A DNA stretch of 64,000 bases from Streptomyces fuscichromogenes (GCF_014645815.1 NZ_BMML01000018.1:62001-126000), one strand, 5' to 3'; shown: positions 51,969 to 62,946, counted from the first letter of the stretch. Made by a program: numbers and translations. The notes: a model not told the origin generated them from the letters alone.

Positions 51969-52616
51969 ATGCGCCTGCTCCTCATACGTCACGGGCAGAC
52001 CCCGACCAACGTCGACTTCCTCCTCGACACCGCCGTACCGGGTCCCGGTCTGACCGCCCTCGGCGAGCGGCAGGCGGCGGCCCTCCCCGGGGCGCTCGCC
52101 GACGAGGACATCGAGGCCCTCTACGTGTCCACCCTGCTGCGCACCCAGCTCACCGCCGCCCCGCTGGCCGCCGCCCGAGGTCTCGACCCGGTCGTCCGCG
52201 ACGGCGTCCGGGAGGTGTCCGCCGGCGACCTGGAGCTGCTGCCCGGCCACTCCGAGCGGGGCCAGGAGTACATGCGGACCGTGTTCGCCTGGGCGGCCGG
52301 GGACACCGTGCCGCGCATGCCCGGCGGGGAGAGCGGGGACGAGGTCCTGGGCCGCTACGACGCGGTGATCGCCGAGGCCGCCGCGAGCGGTGCCGGGACG
52401 GTCGCGGTGATCAGCCACGGCGCGGTGATCCGCCTGTGGACGGCGGCCCGCGCCGACAACGTCGACGTCCCCTACGCGGCCTCCCGTCCCCTCGACAACA
52501 CCGGTGTGGTGATCCTGGAGGGCTCTCCGGCCGACGGCTGGAAGGCGGTGTCCTGGGCAGGGGCGGTCGTGGAGCCGACGGGGGCGAGCGGGCCGACGGG
52601 GGAGCCGCTGCAGTAA
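51969..52616 (+). CDS. Histidine phosphatase (phosphoglycerate-mutase-like)
   Basis: A 215-residue enzyme with the catalytic RHG motif MRLLLIRHGQTPTNVDF, the Glu in EVSAGDLELL and the second His in VAVISHGAVIRLW. The substrate is unknown. The start at 51969 begins the first strand of the fold and follows a GAGAGGAACC ribosome-binding region. Confidence 0.92.
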   Translation: MRLLLIRHGQTPTNVDFLLDTAVPGPGLTALGERQAAALPGALADEDIEALYVSTLLRTQLTAAPLAAARGLDPVVRDGVREVSAGDLELLPGHSERGQEYMRTVFAWAAGDTVPRMPGGESGDEVLGRYDAVIAEAAASGAGTVAVISHGAVIRLWTAARADNVDVPYAASRPLDNTGVVILEGSPADGWKAVSWAGAVVEPTGASGPTGEPLQ

Positions 52617-52648
52617 GGGGCGCCGTCTTCGGCCGCGGGTGCGTCGTG

Positions 52649-52765
52649 GTTGCTCGCGCAGTTCCTCCCCCGGCCTTCGGCCGGGGGTACCCCCAGCGCC
52701 CCTGAAAGAAGGGCGTCACGGTGAGCGCCCCTTCAGGGGCGCGGGGAACTGCGCGACCAGCCCCC
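52649..52765. repeat. REP-like element, copy B (inverted pair)
   Basis: A left half (GTTGCTCGCGCAGTTCC, then a CCCCCGGCC/GGCCGGGGG hairpin) faces an inverted half reading GCGGGGAACTGCGCGACCAG at 52741-52760, with GCGCCCCTTCAGGGGCGC between. The pair occupies most of the 226-base gap between the histidine phosphatase and ABC-F genes. Confidence 0.8.
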
Positions 52766-52842
52766 ACCGGGCCGCAGCCGAGAACGTCGGCCGGAGATAA
52801 CGGTTTGCCCCAGGTCGGGGATGCCCCGCAGAATCCCTGACC

Positions 52843-54462
<1,620 letters not shown>

Positions 54463-54556
54463 GAGGTCCGGCAGGGAGGCCCGGCCGCCCGGATGTTCGT
54501 ACAGTGGAGGCAGGAATCCGGACCGCCGGGACCCACACGACGAGCGGGGTACCACC

Positions 54557-54814
54557 ATGACCGGAGTCGACCCCAGCCGGCTGGACGACCAGCAGCTCAT
54601 GAAGGAGCTGGAGAACATCCACCGGACGCGCCACGACACCCTGCTGTACGGCTCGAACGACGCGCTGCGGGCCCACAACGAACGCATGGCCCAGCTGGAG
54701 GGCGAGTACCTGCGGCGCAATCCGCGCCGGCTGGTCGCCGCCGGCCGTACCCGGGAGGGCGCCCGCGAGCGGAACTGCGCCGAGACGGCGACGCCGGGCG
54801 CCTCCGCGGGCTGA
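54557..54814 (+). CDS. DUF6158-like small protein
   Basis: An 85-residue soluble, helical protein (MTGVDPSRLDDQQLMKELEN, TRHDTLLYGSNDALRAHNER, MAQLEGEYLRRNP) matching a conserved Streptomyces small family that I know as DUF6158. Function is unknown. ATG 54557 lies 94 bases after the ABC-F gene. Confidence 0.75.
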   Translation: MTGVDPSRLDDQQLMKELENIHRTRHDTLLYGSNDALRAHNERMAQLEGEYLRRNPRRLVAAGRTREGARERNCAETATPGASAG

Positions 54815-54966
54815 GCACACCGGCCACCGCCGCGACGTCACCCGAAAGGGGACGCGTGTCCCGCGAATGGGGTCCGGCCGCGCGCGGCGGGGCGTGGGGC
54901 GGGCTGTGATGGCTGCGGGGGTACGGGTTTCGTGCCTCCGAGTCGTCCGTGCAAGGAGTTCCTCCC

Positions 54967-56109
54967 ATGCGCCGCACCGTTCGCACCCTGTCCGTCGCCG
55001 TCCTGGCGGGTGCCGCGTTCGGCGCCACCGGTACGGCCGCCGCGGCCGCCGGCCCCGCCGCCGAGGTCAGTCCCGGCAGCGCCCGGCCGGGCAGCACCGT
55101 CGTCGTCTCCGTGACCTGTGAGAAGACCGGCGGGCGGGGGACCGGGCAGGCGCCCTCGGCCATCGACGCCACGTCCTCGGCGTTCGCCGGGCGCACCGTC
55201 CGGCTGGCCAGGGTCGAGCAGGACGGCGGGCTCGTCTACCGGGGCACCGCGCAGGTCGTCTCCGGGGACAGGCCGGGGACCTACACGGAGGGAGCCGCGG
55301 CGGAGGGAGCCGCGGCCGGGGGCGCGGCCGGCGCCGGCCGCACCGGCAACTGGACCGTCGACGGGAGCTGCCCGGCGGCGGGCGAGGCGGGCGAAGCCCA
55401 GCCGCGGCCTTGGACCGCGCCCCTCGCGGTCGCCCCGGGCGACGGCGGCACGGCTTCCGTGGGCGACGGCGGGACGGTTCTGCAGGGCGGCGGTGGCGCC
55501 ATGCCACAGGCCGGCGGCGGCACCGCGCCGGAGGCCGGCGGCGGCGCGGTGCTCCCGGGCGACGGGGGAACGGCTCCGCACGGGGACGACGGCCTGGTCA
55601 CCGGCGGGGACCGCGGGGACGACGGCATGGCCTCACGCGGGGACGACGGCATGTTCACCCGCGGTGACGAGGGCACGGGCACGGCTCCGCGCGGTGACGA
55701 GGCCACCGGCACGGCACCTCGCGGTGACGAGGGCACGGGCACGGCTCCGCGCGGTGACGAGGGCACCGCGGGGCGCGGGGACGACGGAACGGGCTCCCGC
55801 GGCGACCACTCGGCGGCCTCCCACGGGGACGACGGCGCGATCCCCCATGGTGACGGGGACGCCGGGCGCCCCTGCGCCGGCGGGGGACAGCAGGCGTGCG
55901 GTGGCGGTGACCGGCAGGAATGCGGCGGGGCGCGCGGAGGTGACGACTCCTGCGCCGTGGCGGGCGTGCAGCACGGGGTGGAGGCGGGGGACGGGGGTGC
56001 CTACAACACGTCCGTACCGGCGCTGGTCGCGGGCGGGATGCTGATCGCGGCCGCCTGCTGCGGCGCCGTGTACCGGCTGTGGGGCGGGCGGTTCCGCACG
56101 CACGGGTGA
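54967..56109 (+). CDS. Secreted, repeat-rich membrane-anchored protein
   Basis: A 380-residue protein with a signal peptide (MRRTVRTLSVAVLAGAAFGA), a small N-terminal beta domain (AEVSPGSARPGSTVVVSVTC, RTVRLARVEQDGGLVYRGTA) and a long Gly/Asp/Thr-rich low-complexity stalk with GDEGTGTAPR-type decapeptide repeats. A C-terminal membrane helix (ALVAGGMLIAAACCGAVYRL) with a short basic tail ends it. The plan fits a wall-spanning surface protein. AAGGAG is 8 bases before ATG 54967. The stalk suggests expansion by slippage. Confidence 0.8.
   Translation: MRRTVRTLSVAVLAGAAFGATGTAAAAAGPAAEVSPGSARPGSTVVVSVTCEKTGGRGTGQAPSAIDATSSAFAGRTVRLARVEQDGGLVYRGTAQVVSGDRPGTYTEGAAAEGAAAGGAAGAGRTGNWTVDGSCPAAGEAGEAQPRPWTAPLAVAPGDGGTASVGDGGTVLQGGGGAMPQAGGGTAPEAGGGAVLPGDGGTAPHGDDGLVTGGDRGDDGMASRGDDGMFTRGDEGTGTAPRGDEATGTAPRGDEGTGTAPRGDEGTAGRGDDGTGSRGDHSAASHGDDGAIPHGDGDAGRPCAGGGQQACGGGDRQECGGARGGDDSCAVAGVQHGVEAGDGGAYNTSVPALVAGGMLIAAACCGAVYRLWGGRFRTHG
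55661..55764 (+). repeat. Tandem 30-bp coding repeats
   Basis: Near-identical 30-base units around GACGAGGGCACGGGCACGGC encode three consecutive GDEGTGTAPR-like decapeptides (one variant GDEATGTAPR). They lie within the stalk of the secreted protein and may vary between strains. Confidence 0.8.
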
Positions 56110-56228
56110 CCGGGCCGCCACCGGACGCCCCGGAGCGACCACTCCGGCACCGTACGCACGACCCGGCGACGGAGCACGGCCCGGACCGGACAGCACACGG
56201 CACCACGGACTGCGCGGAGGCGGACGAC

Positions 56229-57533
56229 ATGCGGCGGACGGATCCCGGGGGCCATGGACCGGTGAACGGCACCTCCGCGGAGGAGAGCGCACCGCCGTCG
56301 TCCGAAGGCCACGGGCCCGTCCGCTACGGGCCGCCCCTGCCCGACGACGGGCTGCCCGTCCTGCCCGAACTCGCCGCCGTACTGGCCGGCGCCGCGCGGC
56401 GGGGCGCGGAGGAGCCCGTCGGCGGCGGACCGGCGCTGCTGGACGCGGCCTGCGGCTACTGGGAACGCCGCGGTCTGCCCGCCCCGCCCGGCCGCGTGGC
56501 CGCGGGACCCGGTGCCCCCGCCCTGCTGCTGGCGCTCACCGCCGCGCTCGGCGGCGACGTCCTGGTGCCGCGTCCCTGCGCCGCCTGGTGGGCGCCGTAC
56601 GCCAGACTCCTCGGCCGGCCCGTCTTCCACGTGGCCACCCCGGCCGAGTCCGGGGGCGCGCCCGACCCGTACGCGCTGCTGGAGACCGTGCGCCGGGTCC
56701 GGGACGAGGGCGGCGACCCCCGGCTGCTGGTGCTCTCCGTCGCCGACGACCCCACCGCCACCGTCGCCCCGCCCGAACTGCTGCACGAGACCGTGGAGGC
56801 CGCGACCGGCGCGGGACTGCACCTGGTCAGCGACGAGACCTGGCGTGACACCCTGCACGCGCCGGACGCCACCGTGCTGCTCAGCCCCGCCGAGATGCTC
56901 CCGGACCGGGTCACCGTCGTCGCCGACCTGGCCGGTGCCCTGCTGCCGGCCGGCTGGCCCGCCGCCGTCGCCCGGTTCCCGGCGGGCGCCACCGGCGGTG
57001 CCCTGCACGCGCGCGTGCTCGACATCCTCACCGCGCTGGGCGCCCGCCTCGCCGGGCCGGTCGCGGTCGCCGCCGGCCACGTGCTCGACGAGCCCGAGCC
57101 CGTCACTGCCCGCCGGGAGGCCGTCGTACGGCTGCACGCCCGGGTGGCCGCCGCCGCGCACGCCGCGGTCGTCGCCGGCGGCGCCCTGGCCCGGCCCCCG
57201 CAGGCCGGCCGTCACCTGTACGCCGACCTGGAACCGCTGCGCGCCGCGCTCGGCGCCCACGGGGTCGGCGACGCACAGGAGTTGGAGGACTTCCTGACCG
57301 CCCGGCTGGGCATGCCCGCGCCCGGCGGCCACCGCTTCGGCGACGATCTCGGCGCGCTGCGCGTCCGGTTCGCCACCGGGCCGCTGCTGGGCGGCACCGA
57401 CGCGCAGCGCGTGGAATGCCTCACGTCCCCCGCGCCGTTGGAACTGCCACACGTGCAACGCGCGTTGATGTCCTTGAGGTCGGTACTCGACGATCTCCGC
57501 GACGACGCTCAGCGATGGGAGCCTCCTCGATGA
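56229..57533 (+). CDS. Aminotransferase-fold (PLP type I) homologue lacking lysine
   Basis: A 434-residue class I/II aminotransferase-like protein. Fold landmarks remain: AAGPGAPALLLALTAALGGD, VPRPCAAWWAPYARLLGRPV and LHLVSDETWRDT (the Asp that contacts the PLP ring). The usual Schiff-base segment (SLSKS...GWRxG) reads ADLAGALLPAGWPAAVARFP with no lysine, and reading the whole protein I find no lysine at any position. It therefore cannot form the internal aldimine and is presumably non-catalytic or repurposed. ATG 56229 has GGAGG 8 bases upstream. It is coupled to the next metallo-hydrolase gene (ATGA). Confidence 0.82.
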   Translation: MRRTDPGGHGPVNGTSAEESAPPSSEGHGPVRYGPPLPDDGLPVLPELAAVLAGAARRGAEEPVGGGPALLDAACGYWERRGLPAPPGRVAAGPGAPALLLALTAALGGDVLVPRPCAAWWAPYARLLGRPVFHVATPAESGGAPDPYALLETVRRVRDEGGDPRLLVLSVADDPTATVAPPELLHETVEAATGAGLHLVSDETWRDTLHAPDATVLLSPAEMLPDRVTVVADLAGALLPAGWPAAVARFPAGATGGALHARVLDILTALGARLAGPVAVAAGHVLDEPEPVTARREAVVRLHARVAAAAHAAVVAGGALARPPQAGRHLYADLEPLRAALGAHGVGDAQELEDFLTARLGMPAPGGHRFGDDLGALRVRFATGPLLGGTDAQRVECLTSPAPLELPHVQRALMSLRSVLDDLRDDAQRWEPPR

Positions 57534-58642
57534 CGCAGCAGACGCAGGAGTCGGTGCCCACGACGACGCCTGCCCCCACGACGCCTGCCACGCCCACCGG
57601 AGAAGCCGGCACCTCCGCGGCTCCGACGGCCGGCGCGCCCCCGTTCCCGCCGCTCGCCGAACCCCGCCCGCTGGGCGAACTCCGGTTCTGGCCGCGGACC
57701 TTCCACGACCGTCTGACCGCTCCGCTGCCCGGCCTCAAGGCCATGGCCCGGTTCGCCCGCGAGGGCTCCGTGCGCCCCGGCCGCGAGGGCCTCGCCGATG
57801 TCCGCCGGCTGCCCTTCGAACCCGGCCCGCTGCCCCGCGCGGACGCCGACACCGTCTCCGTCACCTGGGCGGGGCACGCCAGTTGGATCGTCCGGATCGG
57901 TGGCCTGACCGTCCTCACCGACCCGGTCTGGTCCCGCCGTATCCTCGGCACCCCGGCCCGCGTCACCCCGGTGGGCGTCCCCTGGCAGACGCTGCCGCGT
58001 GTCGACGCGGTCGTCATCAGCCACAACCACTACGACCACCTGGACGCCCCCACCCTGCGCCGCCTGCCGCGCGACACCCCCGTGTTCGTACCGGCCGGGC
58101 TCGGCCGCTGGTTCCGGCGCCGCCGCTTCACCACCGTCACCGAGCTGGACTGGTGGGAGGCGGCCCGGCTGTCCGGGGTCCGCTTCGACTTCGTCCCCGC
58201 TCACCACTGGTCCAAGCGCACCCTCACCGACACCTGCCACAGCCTCTGGGGCGGCTGGGTCCTCACGGCGCCCGACGGCGGGCGCGTCTACTTCGCCGGC
58301 GACACGGGCTACGGCCACTGGTTCTCCCGCATCGGCCGCCGCTACCCCGGTATCGACCTGGCCCTGATGCCGATCGGCGCCTACGACCCCCGCTGGTGGC
58401 TCAGCGACGTCCACCTGGACCCGGAGGAGGCGGTCCGGGCGACCCAGGACCTGGGCGCGAGGCGGATGGCCCCCATGCACTGGGCGACCTTCATCCTCTC
58501 GGCGGAGCCGGTCCTGGAACCGCTGACGCGGGTACGGGCGGCCTGGGAGAAGGCGGAGTCGGCCCGGGAGGACCTGTGGGACCTGCCGATCGGAGGATCA
58601 AGGGTTCTGGAGTCGACCTCACTCAAAAGCGCCCTGAGCTAG
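57530..58642 (+). CDS. MBL-fold hydrolase (NAPE-PLD/UlaG-like)
   Basis: A 370-residue metallo-beta-lactamase-fold hydrolase. Metal ligands appear in VVISHNHYDHLD (HxHxDH), YFAGDTGYGHW and APMHWATF. The lead-in TVSVTWAGHASWIVRIGGLT matches N-acylphosphatidylethanolamine phospholipase D-like proteins. The N-terminal 45 residues are Thr/Pro/Ala-rich and not conserved. ATG 57530 overlaps the previous stop (ATGA). The substrate may be a phospholipid or N-acyl lipid; this is inference. Confidence 0.9.
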   Translation: MTQQTQESVPTTTPAPTTPATPTGEAGTSAAPTAGAPPFPPLAEPRPLGELRFWPRTFHDRLTAPLPGLKAMARFAREGSVRPGREGLADVRRLPFEPGPLPRADADTVSVTWAGHASWIVRIGGLTVLTDPVWSRRILGTPARVTPVGVPWQTLPRVDAVVISHNHYDHLDAPTLRRLPRDTPVFVPAGLGRWFRRRRFTTVTELDWWEAARLSGVRFDFVPAHHWSKRTLTDTCHSLWGGWVLTAPDGGRVYFAGDTGYGHWFSRIGRRYPGIDLALMPIGAYDPRWWLSDVHLDPEEAVRATQDLGARRMAPMHWATFILSAEPVLEPLTRVRAAWEKAESAREDLWDLPIGGSRVLESTSLKSALS

Positions 58643-58708
58643 AGCGCCCCTCAGAGGCGCTGGGGGTACCCCCGGCCGAAGGCTGGGGGAGGAACTGCGC
58701 GACCAGCC
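58643..58708. repeat. REP-like element, copy C
   Basis: AGCGCCCCTCAGAGGCGCT and a GGGGGTACCCCC hairpin are followed by GGAACTGCGCGACCAGCC, the inverse orientation of copy A. It lies between the convergent MBL and DedA genes and could terminate both. Confidence 0.8.
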
Positions 58709-58737
58709 ACGACGCACCCGCACCCCGCAACGCGCCC

Positions 58738-59382
58738 TCACGCGGCGGACCGAACCCGCCGCCACACACTCGGCGCCACACTGATCACCACCGTCAGCGC
58801 GACCGCCACCACAACCCCCTCCCACGGTTCCGGGAACAACGACCCGCCCAGAATCCCGATGACCTGATACGCCGCCGCCCACGCCAGACACGCCGCCACA
58901 TTCCCCCGCGCGAACCGCCGCAGGGGCCACTCCGCCAGCAGACACGCCAGCATCACCGGTATCCGCCCGGCCGGCACCAGCCGTGACAGCACCAGCACGG
59001 CGACCCCGTGCTCGGCCAGCTTCCCCTGCGCCTGCGCCAGCTTCTCCTCCGGCGCCCGCGCCCGTATCGCCGCCAGCCACCGCGACCCGTTCCTCGACCG
59101 CAGCCCCCGCCGCCCCAGCCAGTACAGCGCCGCGTCCCCGAGGAAGGCCGCCAGCGACGCCGTCACGAACACCAGCGCCAGCGCGAACGGCGCCGTCTGA
59201 TGGAACGCCACCACCGCCGCCGAACTCACCAGCGCCCCCGTCGGTACCACCGGCACCAACGCCCCGACCAGCACCAGCAGGAACAGCGTCGGATACCCGA
59301 TCGCCTGCTGCGCGGACTCGGTCGAGGTGGACGTCGCCGCCGTGGAACCGGCGGCGGCCACCATGACCACCAGCAGTCTCAC
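58738..59382 (-). CDS. DedA/VTT-family membrane protein
   Basis: A 214-residue polytopic membrane protein of the DedA superfamily, implicated in lipid-carrier (undecaprenyl phosphate, phosphatidylethanolamine) flipping. The signature FLGDAALYWLGRRGLRSR and the conserved Arg-containing SRLVPAGRIPVMLACLLAEW with Pro/Gly are clear. GTG 59382 overlaps the upstream MBL stop by four bases (GTGA), so the two are coupled. Confidence 0.9.
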   Translation of the reverse strand: MRLLVVMVAAAGSTAATSTSTESAQQAIGYPTLFLLVLVGALVPVVPTGALVSSAAVVAFHQTAPFALALVFVTASLAAFLGDAALYWLGRRGLRSRNGSRWLAAIRARAPEEKLAQAQGKLAEHGVAVLVLSRLVPAGRIPVMLACLLAEWPLRRFARGNVAACLAWAAAYQVIGILGGSLFPEPWEGVVVAVALTVVISVAPSVWRRVRSAA

Positions 59383-60152
59383 CGCGCGACCTCCAGCCGC
59401 ACGCTCTCCCCGTGACCGAGCCGGTGCACCGCCACCTGCGGCGCGTATGCGGCGGCGAGGCGCACGAACTCCTCGCCCGGCGCGTGGAACTCGTGCGGCC
59501 GCACCGCGTCCATGCCGATCGGCCAGTACGTTCCGTAGTGCACCGGCACCGCGCTGCGCGGTGACAGCAGCGCCAGCGCCCGCGCCGCCCGGCCCGCGTC
59601 CAGATGCCCCTCGCCGAGGTGCGGTCCCCAGCCGCCGACCGGCAGCAGGGCCACGTCCACCGGCCCGACCGCCTCGGCCATCTCGTCGAACAGCCCGGTG
59701 TCCCCGGCGAAGTACGTCCGGGCCGCGCCCTCGACGACGTATCCGAGGGCGGGGGAGCGGTGCGGTCCGACCGGCAGCCGACGGCCGTCGTGCCGCGCGG
59801 GTACCGCCCGTACGACGAGGGGGCCGACGGGTACCTCGTCCCCGACGTCGACCTCGGTGATCCGCAGCTGACGGAGCCGGCGGAGCGCGGGCACCGCCCG
59901 TGGTGCGCCCCGGGGCACGAGCAGGCGCGTACCCGGGGCCAGGCTTGCGAGGGAGGGGACGTGCAGATGGTCGGCGTGCAGGTGGGAGACGAGCGCGAGG
60001 TCCGCGCGGCGGGCCTCGGCCGGCGGCGGGGTGCCCCGCCGCCGGCGCAGGTGCGCGAGCCGGCGCGCGAACAGGGGATCGGTGAGCAGTCGTACGCCCG
60101 AATCCTCGATCGTGCAGGTGGCGTGGCCCCACCAGGTGATCTCCACCGGCAC
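59379..60152 (-). CDS. MBL-fold metal-dependent hydrolase
   Basis: A 257-residue UlaG-like metallo-beta-lactamase-fold protein with MPVEITWWGHATCTIEDSGV at the start, LVSHLHADHLHVPSL (HxHxDH), YFAGDTGLFDEMAEAVG and VPVHYGTYWPIG. It is related to the MBL protein at 57530 but shorter. GTG 60152 has AAGGAG 8 bases upstream. Coupling to a DedA protein suggests lipid-related chemistry. Confidence 0.9.
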   Translation of the reverse strand: MPVEITWWGHATCTIEDSGVRLLTDPLFARRLAHLRRRRGTPPPAEARRADLALVSHLHADHLHVPSLASLAPGTRLLVPRGAPRAVPALRRLRQLRITEVDVGDEVPVGPLVVRAVPARHDGRRLPVGPHRSPALGYVVEGAARTYFAGDTGLFDEMAEAVGPVDVALLPVGGWGPHLGEGHLDAGRAARALALLSPRSAVPVHYGTYWPIGMDAVRPHEFHAPGEEFVRLAAAYAPQVAVHRLGHGESVRLEVAR

Positions 60153-60235
60153 CTCTTTGTCTCCTTCGCGCGACTCCCCGAAGCCTACGTGCAGGAGTAG
60201 GGTCGGCGGCGAAACCCGGAGGTGAGGGGGACGCC

Positions 60236-60667
60236 ATGGGACAGGTGCGGGGTGCCTCCGGCGGGCTCGTGCCGGTGCGGGTGACCGCGATCGCGAGTCT
60301 GACGCCCCTGGAGGAGCTGGAGATCGACCCCTTCCTGGTCGACTCCCGCAGCCAGCACGCGATGTGCGCGCGCTGGGCCGTGGAACACGGGTACGTCATC
60401 GCCCGTGAACTCCTGGTCCGCGGTCTGCGGCCCGACCACAGCGCCCTGTGGGCGGGCGTCCGGCCCGGACTCGACGTCTTCGTGGCCCCGAGCAGACGGG
60501 TCCTGGAGAGCGCGCTGTCGTCGGTCGAGGGCTTCATGGCGGAGTGCGCGAGACGCGGGGTCCGGGTGGAGACGGTGGGCCGTGCGGAGCCCTGCTACGA
60601 CGCCCGTATGAAGGCCATGGTCCACCGCCGCCTGTCGATGCCGACGGCGGGCTACGACGGCCGCTAG
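60236..60667 (+). CDS. Conserved hypothetical protein (143 aa)
   Basis: Unrecognised small alpha/beta protein (EIDPFLVDSRSQHAMCARWA, YVIARELLVRGLRPDHSALW, LDVFVAPSRRVLESALSSVE). The pattern of strand-helix segments faintly recalls the N-terminal part of resolvase-like proteins, but no catalytic serine motif is present. GGAGG is 11 bases before ATG 60236. It is divergent from the MBL gene across 83 bases. Confidence 0.75.
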   Translation: MGQVRGASGGLVPVRVTAIASLTPLEELEIDPFLVDSRSQHAMCARWAVEHGYVIARELLVRGLRPDHSALWAGVRPGLDVFVAPSRRVLESALSSVEGFMAECARRGVRVETVGRAEPCYDARMKAMVHRRLSMPTAGYDGR

Positions 60668-60822
60668 CACCCCGCCCCACCCGCATCGGATCCCGCACCG
60701 GATCCCGCACGGGTCGCCCGCACCGATCGCCGCTCACCCGCATCCGCCGCACAGCCGTGTGACAGTGTGGACGGCGGCAGACCCGCGGCCGGCGCGGGTC
60801 GCGGACGCGAGGTCGGTGGGGC

Positions 60823-62883
60823 GTGCGGTGGCGGCGGGTCGTCAGTCAGGTCGGGCGGAGCATCACCGTGTGGGCGGTGTCCACCGTCACCATGCTGGTT
60901 CTGGCCGGCCTCCTGCCCGACTTCCAGCTCCAGTCCGCCGACGGTGACAGCGCCACCCGGATCGCCATGACCGCCGCTCTCGGCGCGGGCGCCTTCGGTG
61001 TGCTCTCGGCCGTCGTCTGGCCCCTTCTGGTACGGCTCCTGCTGCTCGTGCCCGCCCTCGTCCTCGGCCTGCTCGTCTTCTTCCTCAACGGCTCGCTCCT
61101 CCTCGTCGCCCTCCGCATCAACCCCTCCGGACAGAGCGAGGCGGCGCCGGAGACCGCCGTGATCGTGGCCGCCGTGATGTCCGCCGTCGCCTCCGCCACC
61201 GGCGGTGCCCTCGCCGTCCGCGACGACGACGCCTACCGCCGCCGGCTCTCCCGGCTGGCCATCCGCCGCCGCAGATCCCGGCCGCCCTGCGCGGCCACCC
61301 CCGGCACCGTCTTCCTCCAGCTCGACGGCGTCGGCCACGACGTCCTCACCGCCGCCGTCGCCAAGGGCCTGATGCCGACGGTGGCCGGATGGCTGGACGC
61401 CACCCACCGGCTCACCCCCTGGCGCACCGACTGGTCCAGCCAGACCGGCGCCAGCCAGCTCGGCATCCTGCACGGCTCCAACTTCGACGTCCCCGCCTTC
61501 CGCTGGTACGAGAAGGAGCACCGGGAGGTGATGGTCTGCAACCGGCCGACCAGCGCCGCAGAGCTCCAGCGCCGGGCGATCGGGCGCACCGCCGACGGGG
61601 GACTGCTCACCCTGGACGGCGCCAGCCGCGGCAACCTCTTCAGCGGCGGCGCCGACGAACAGGCCCTCGTGCTGTCGATAGCGACCCGCCGCCGCGGCCG
61701 GGAGAACCGTTCCCGCGCCGGATACTTCGCGTACTTCGCCGACCCGGCCAACGCCGTCCGTACCGCGCTCTCCTTCTTCGCCGAGGTCGCCCGGGAGATC
61801 GGCCAGTCCACCGCCGCCCGGCTCCGCAGGCAGCGGCCGCGCGTCGGACGCGGCGGCCTCTACCCCTTCGTCCGTGCCTTCGCGACCGTCGTCGAACGCG
61901 ATGTCGTCGTCGCCGCGGTCATGGGCGACCTGCTCGTCGGCCGCAGCGCCGTCTACGCCGACCTGGTCGCCTACGACGAGGTCGCCCACCACTCCGGCCC
62001 GCACAGCCGGGACGCCGAGAAGGTGCTGCAACGCCTGGACCGCGCCCTCGCACTGATCGAGAAGGCGGCCGAACACGCCCCCCGGCAGTACCGGATCGTC
62101 GTCCTGTCCGACCACGGCCAGAGCCCCGGCGAGACCTTCCGCACCCGCTACGGCCTCACCCTCGGCGACCTGGTCCGGGCCGGCTGCGGACTGCCCGTGC
62201 CGCGGCGGGCCGAGCACACCCACAGCGGTACGGAGGCGCGGGCCGCCGTCCGCGCGGCGCTGCGCAGGCCGGTCGAGGAGGGCGGCGAGAAGCACCGGCC
62301 GACCCGGCACTCGGAACCGGTCGTGCTCGCCTCCGGCAACCTCGGCCTGATCTCCTTCCCGGACGTGCCGCACCGGATGACCAAGGAGGAGCTGGACGCG
62401 CGTCATCCCGCGCTGCTGACGACGCTCGCCAACCATCCGGGCGTCGGCTTCCTGCTGGTGCGCAGCGAGGAGCACGGCGGGGTGGTGCTCGGCGCGTACG
62501 GCGCGGAGATCCCGCTCGGCCGGCTCGACGGCGCTGCGGGGCACGGCCCCGCGGGGCCGCTGGCCGTGTTCGGGGCGGGCGCCGCCGATGCCGTGCGGCG
62601 GACGCACTCCTTTCCGCACACCGCCGACATCATGGTGAACTCGTGGTACGACCCGGAGAGCGGCGAGGTTCTCGCGTTCGAGGAGCAGATCGGGTCGCAC
62701 GGGGGGCTGGGGGGTGCGCAGGGGCGGCCGTTCCTGCTGTCGCCGGTCTGCGTCTCCGCTCCGGTGGGGACGGGGGAGGAGCTGGTGGGGGCCGAGGCGG
62801 TGCATCGGGTGCTGCGGCGGTGGCTCCGGGAGGCGGACGGGCCGCAGGTTCCCTTGTCAGCGGAGGGGGAGAGAGCCGCGTAG
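60823..62883 (+). CDS. Membrane protein with alkaline-phosphatase-superfamily phosphodiesterase domain
   Basis: A 686-residue protein. The first about 130 residues hold four hydrophobic segments (ITVWAVSTVTMLVLAGLL, LLLLVPALVLGLLVFFLNGS and others) of the phage-holin-IV/membrane type. From about 160 a type I phosphodiesterase/phosphatase domain shows TVFLQLDGVGHDVL (metal Asp), ADLVAYDEVAHHSGPHSRDA and IVVLSDHGQSPGETF. GTG 60823 is taken as start at the beginning of the basic N-terminus. It probably hydrolyses a wall or lipid phosphodiester on the membrane face; the substrate is unknown. Confidence 0.85.
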   Translation: MRWRRVVSQVGRSITVWAVSTVTMLVLAGLLPDFQLQSADGDSATRIAMTAALGAGAFGVLSAVVWPLLVRLLLLVPALVLGLLVFFLNGSLLLVALRINPSGQSEAAPETAVIVAAVMSAVASATGGALAVRDDDAYRRRLSRLAIRRRRSRPPCAATPGTVFLQLDGVGHDVLTAAVAKGLMPTVAGWLDATHRLTPWRTDWSSQTGASQLGILHGSNFDVPAFRWYEKEHREVMVCNRPTSAAELQRRAIGRTADGGLLTLDGASRGNLFSGGADEQALVLSIATRRRGRENRSRAGYFAYFADPANAVRTALSFFAEVAREIGQSTAARLRRQRPRVGRGGLYPFVRAFATVVERDVVVAAVMGDLLVGRSAVYADLVAYDEVAHHSGPHSRDAEKVLQRLDRALALIEKAAEHAPRQYRIVVLSDHGQSPGETFRTRYGLTLGDLVRAGCGLPVPRRAEHTHSGTEARAAVRAALRRPVEEGGEKHRPTRHSEPVVLASGNLGLISFPDVPHRMTKEELDARHPALLTTLANHPGVGFLLVRSEEHGGVVLGAYGAEIPLGRLDGAAGHGPAGPLAVFGAGAADAVRRTHSFPHTADIMVNSWYDPESGEVLAFEEQIGSHGGLGGAQGRPFLLSPVCVSAPVGTGEELVGAEAVHRVLRRWLREADGPQVPLSAEGERAA

Positions 62884-62900
62884 TTGTTTGGCCGCGGGGC

Positions 62901-62946
62901 GGTGGGGGCTGGTCGCGCAGTTCCCCGCGCCCCCAAAAGGGGCGCT
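62901..62946. repeat. REP-like element, copy D
   Basis: GGGGCTGGTCGCGCAGTTCC, then CCGCGCCCCCAAAAGGGGCG: the same orientation and core as copy A, 18 bases after the phosphodiesterase stop. Its GC stem can act as a terminator. Confidence 0.8.

Noticed and set aside
55661-55764. Regular 30-bp repeats as a CRISPR-like array
   Set aside because: The repeats are contiguous, in frame, lack spacers and encode decapeptides of a surface protein stalk.
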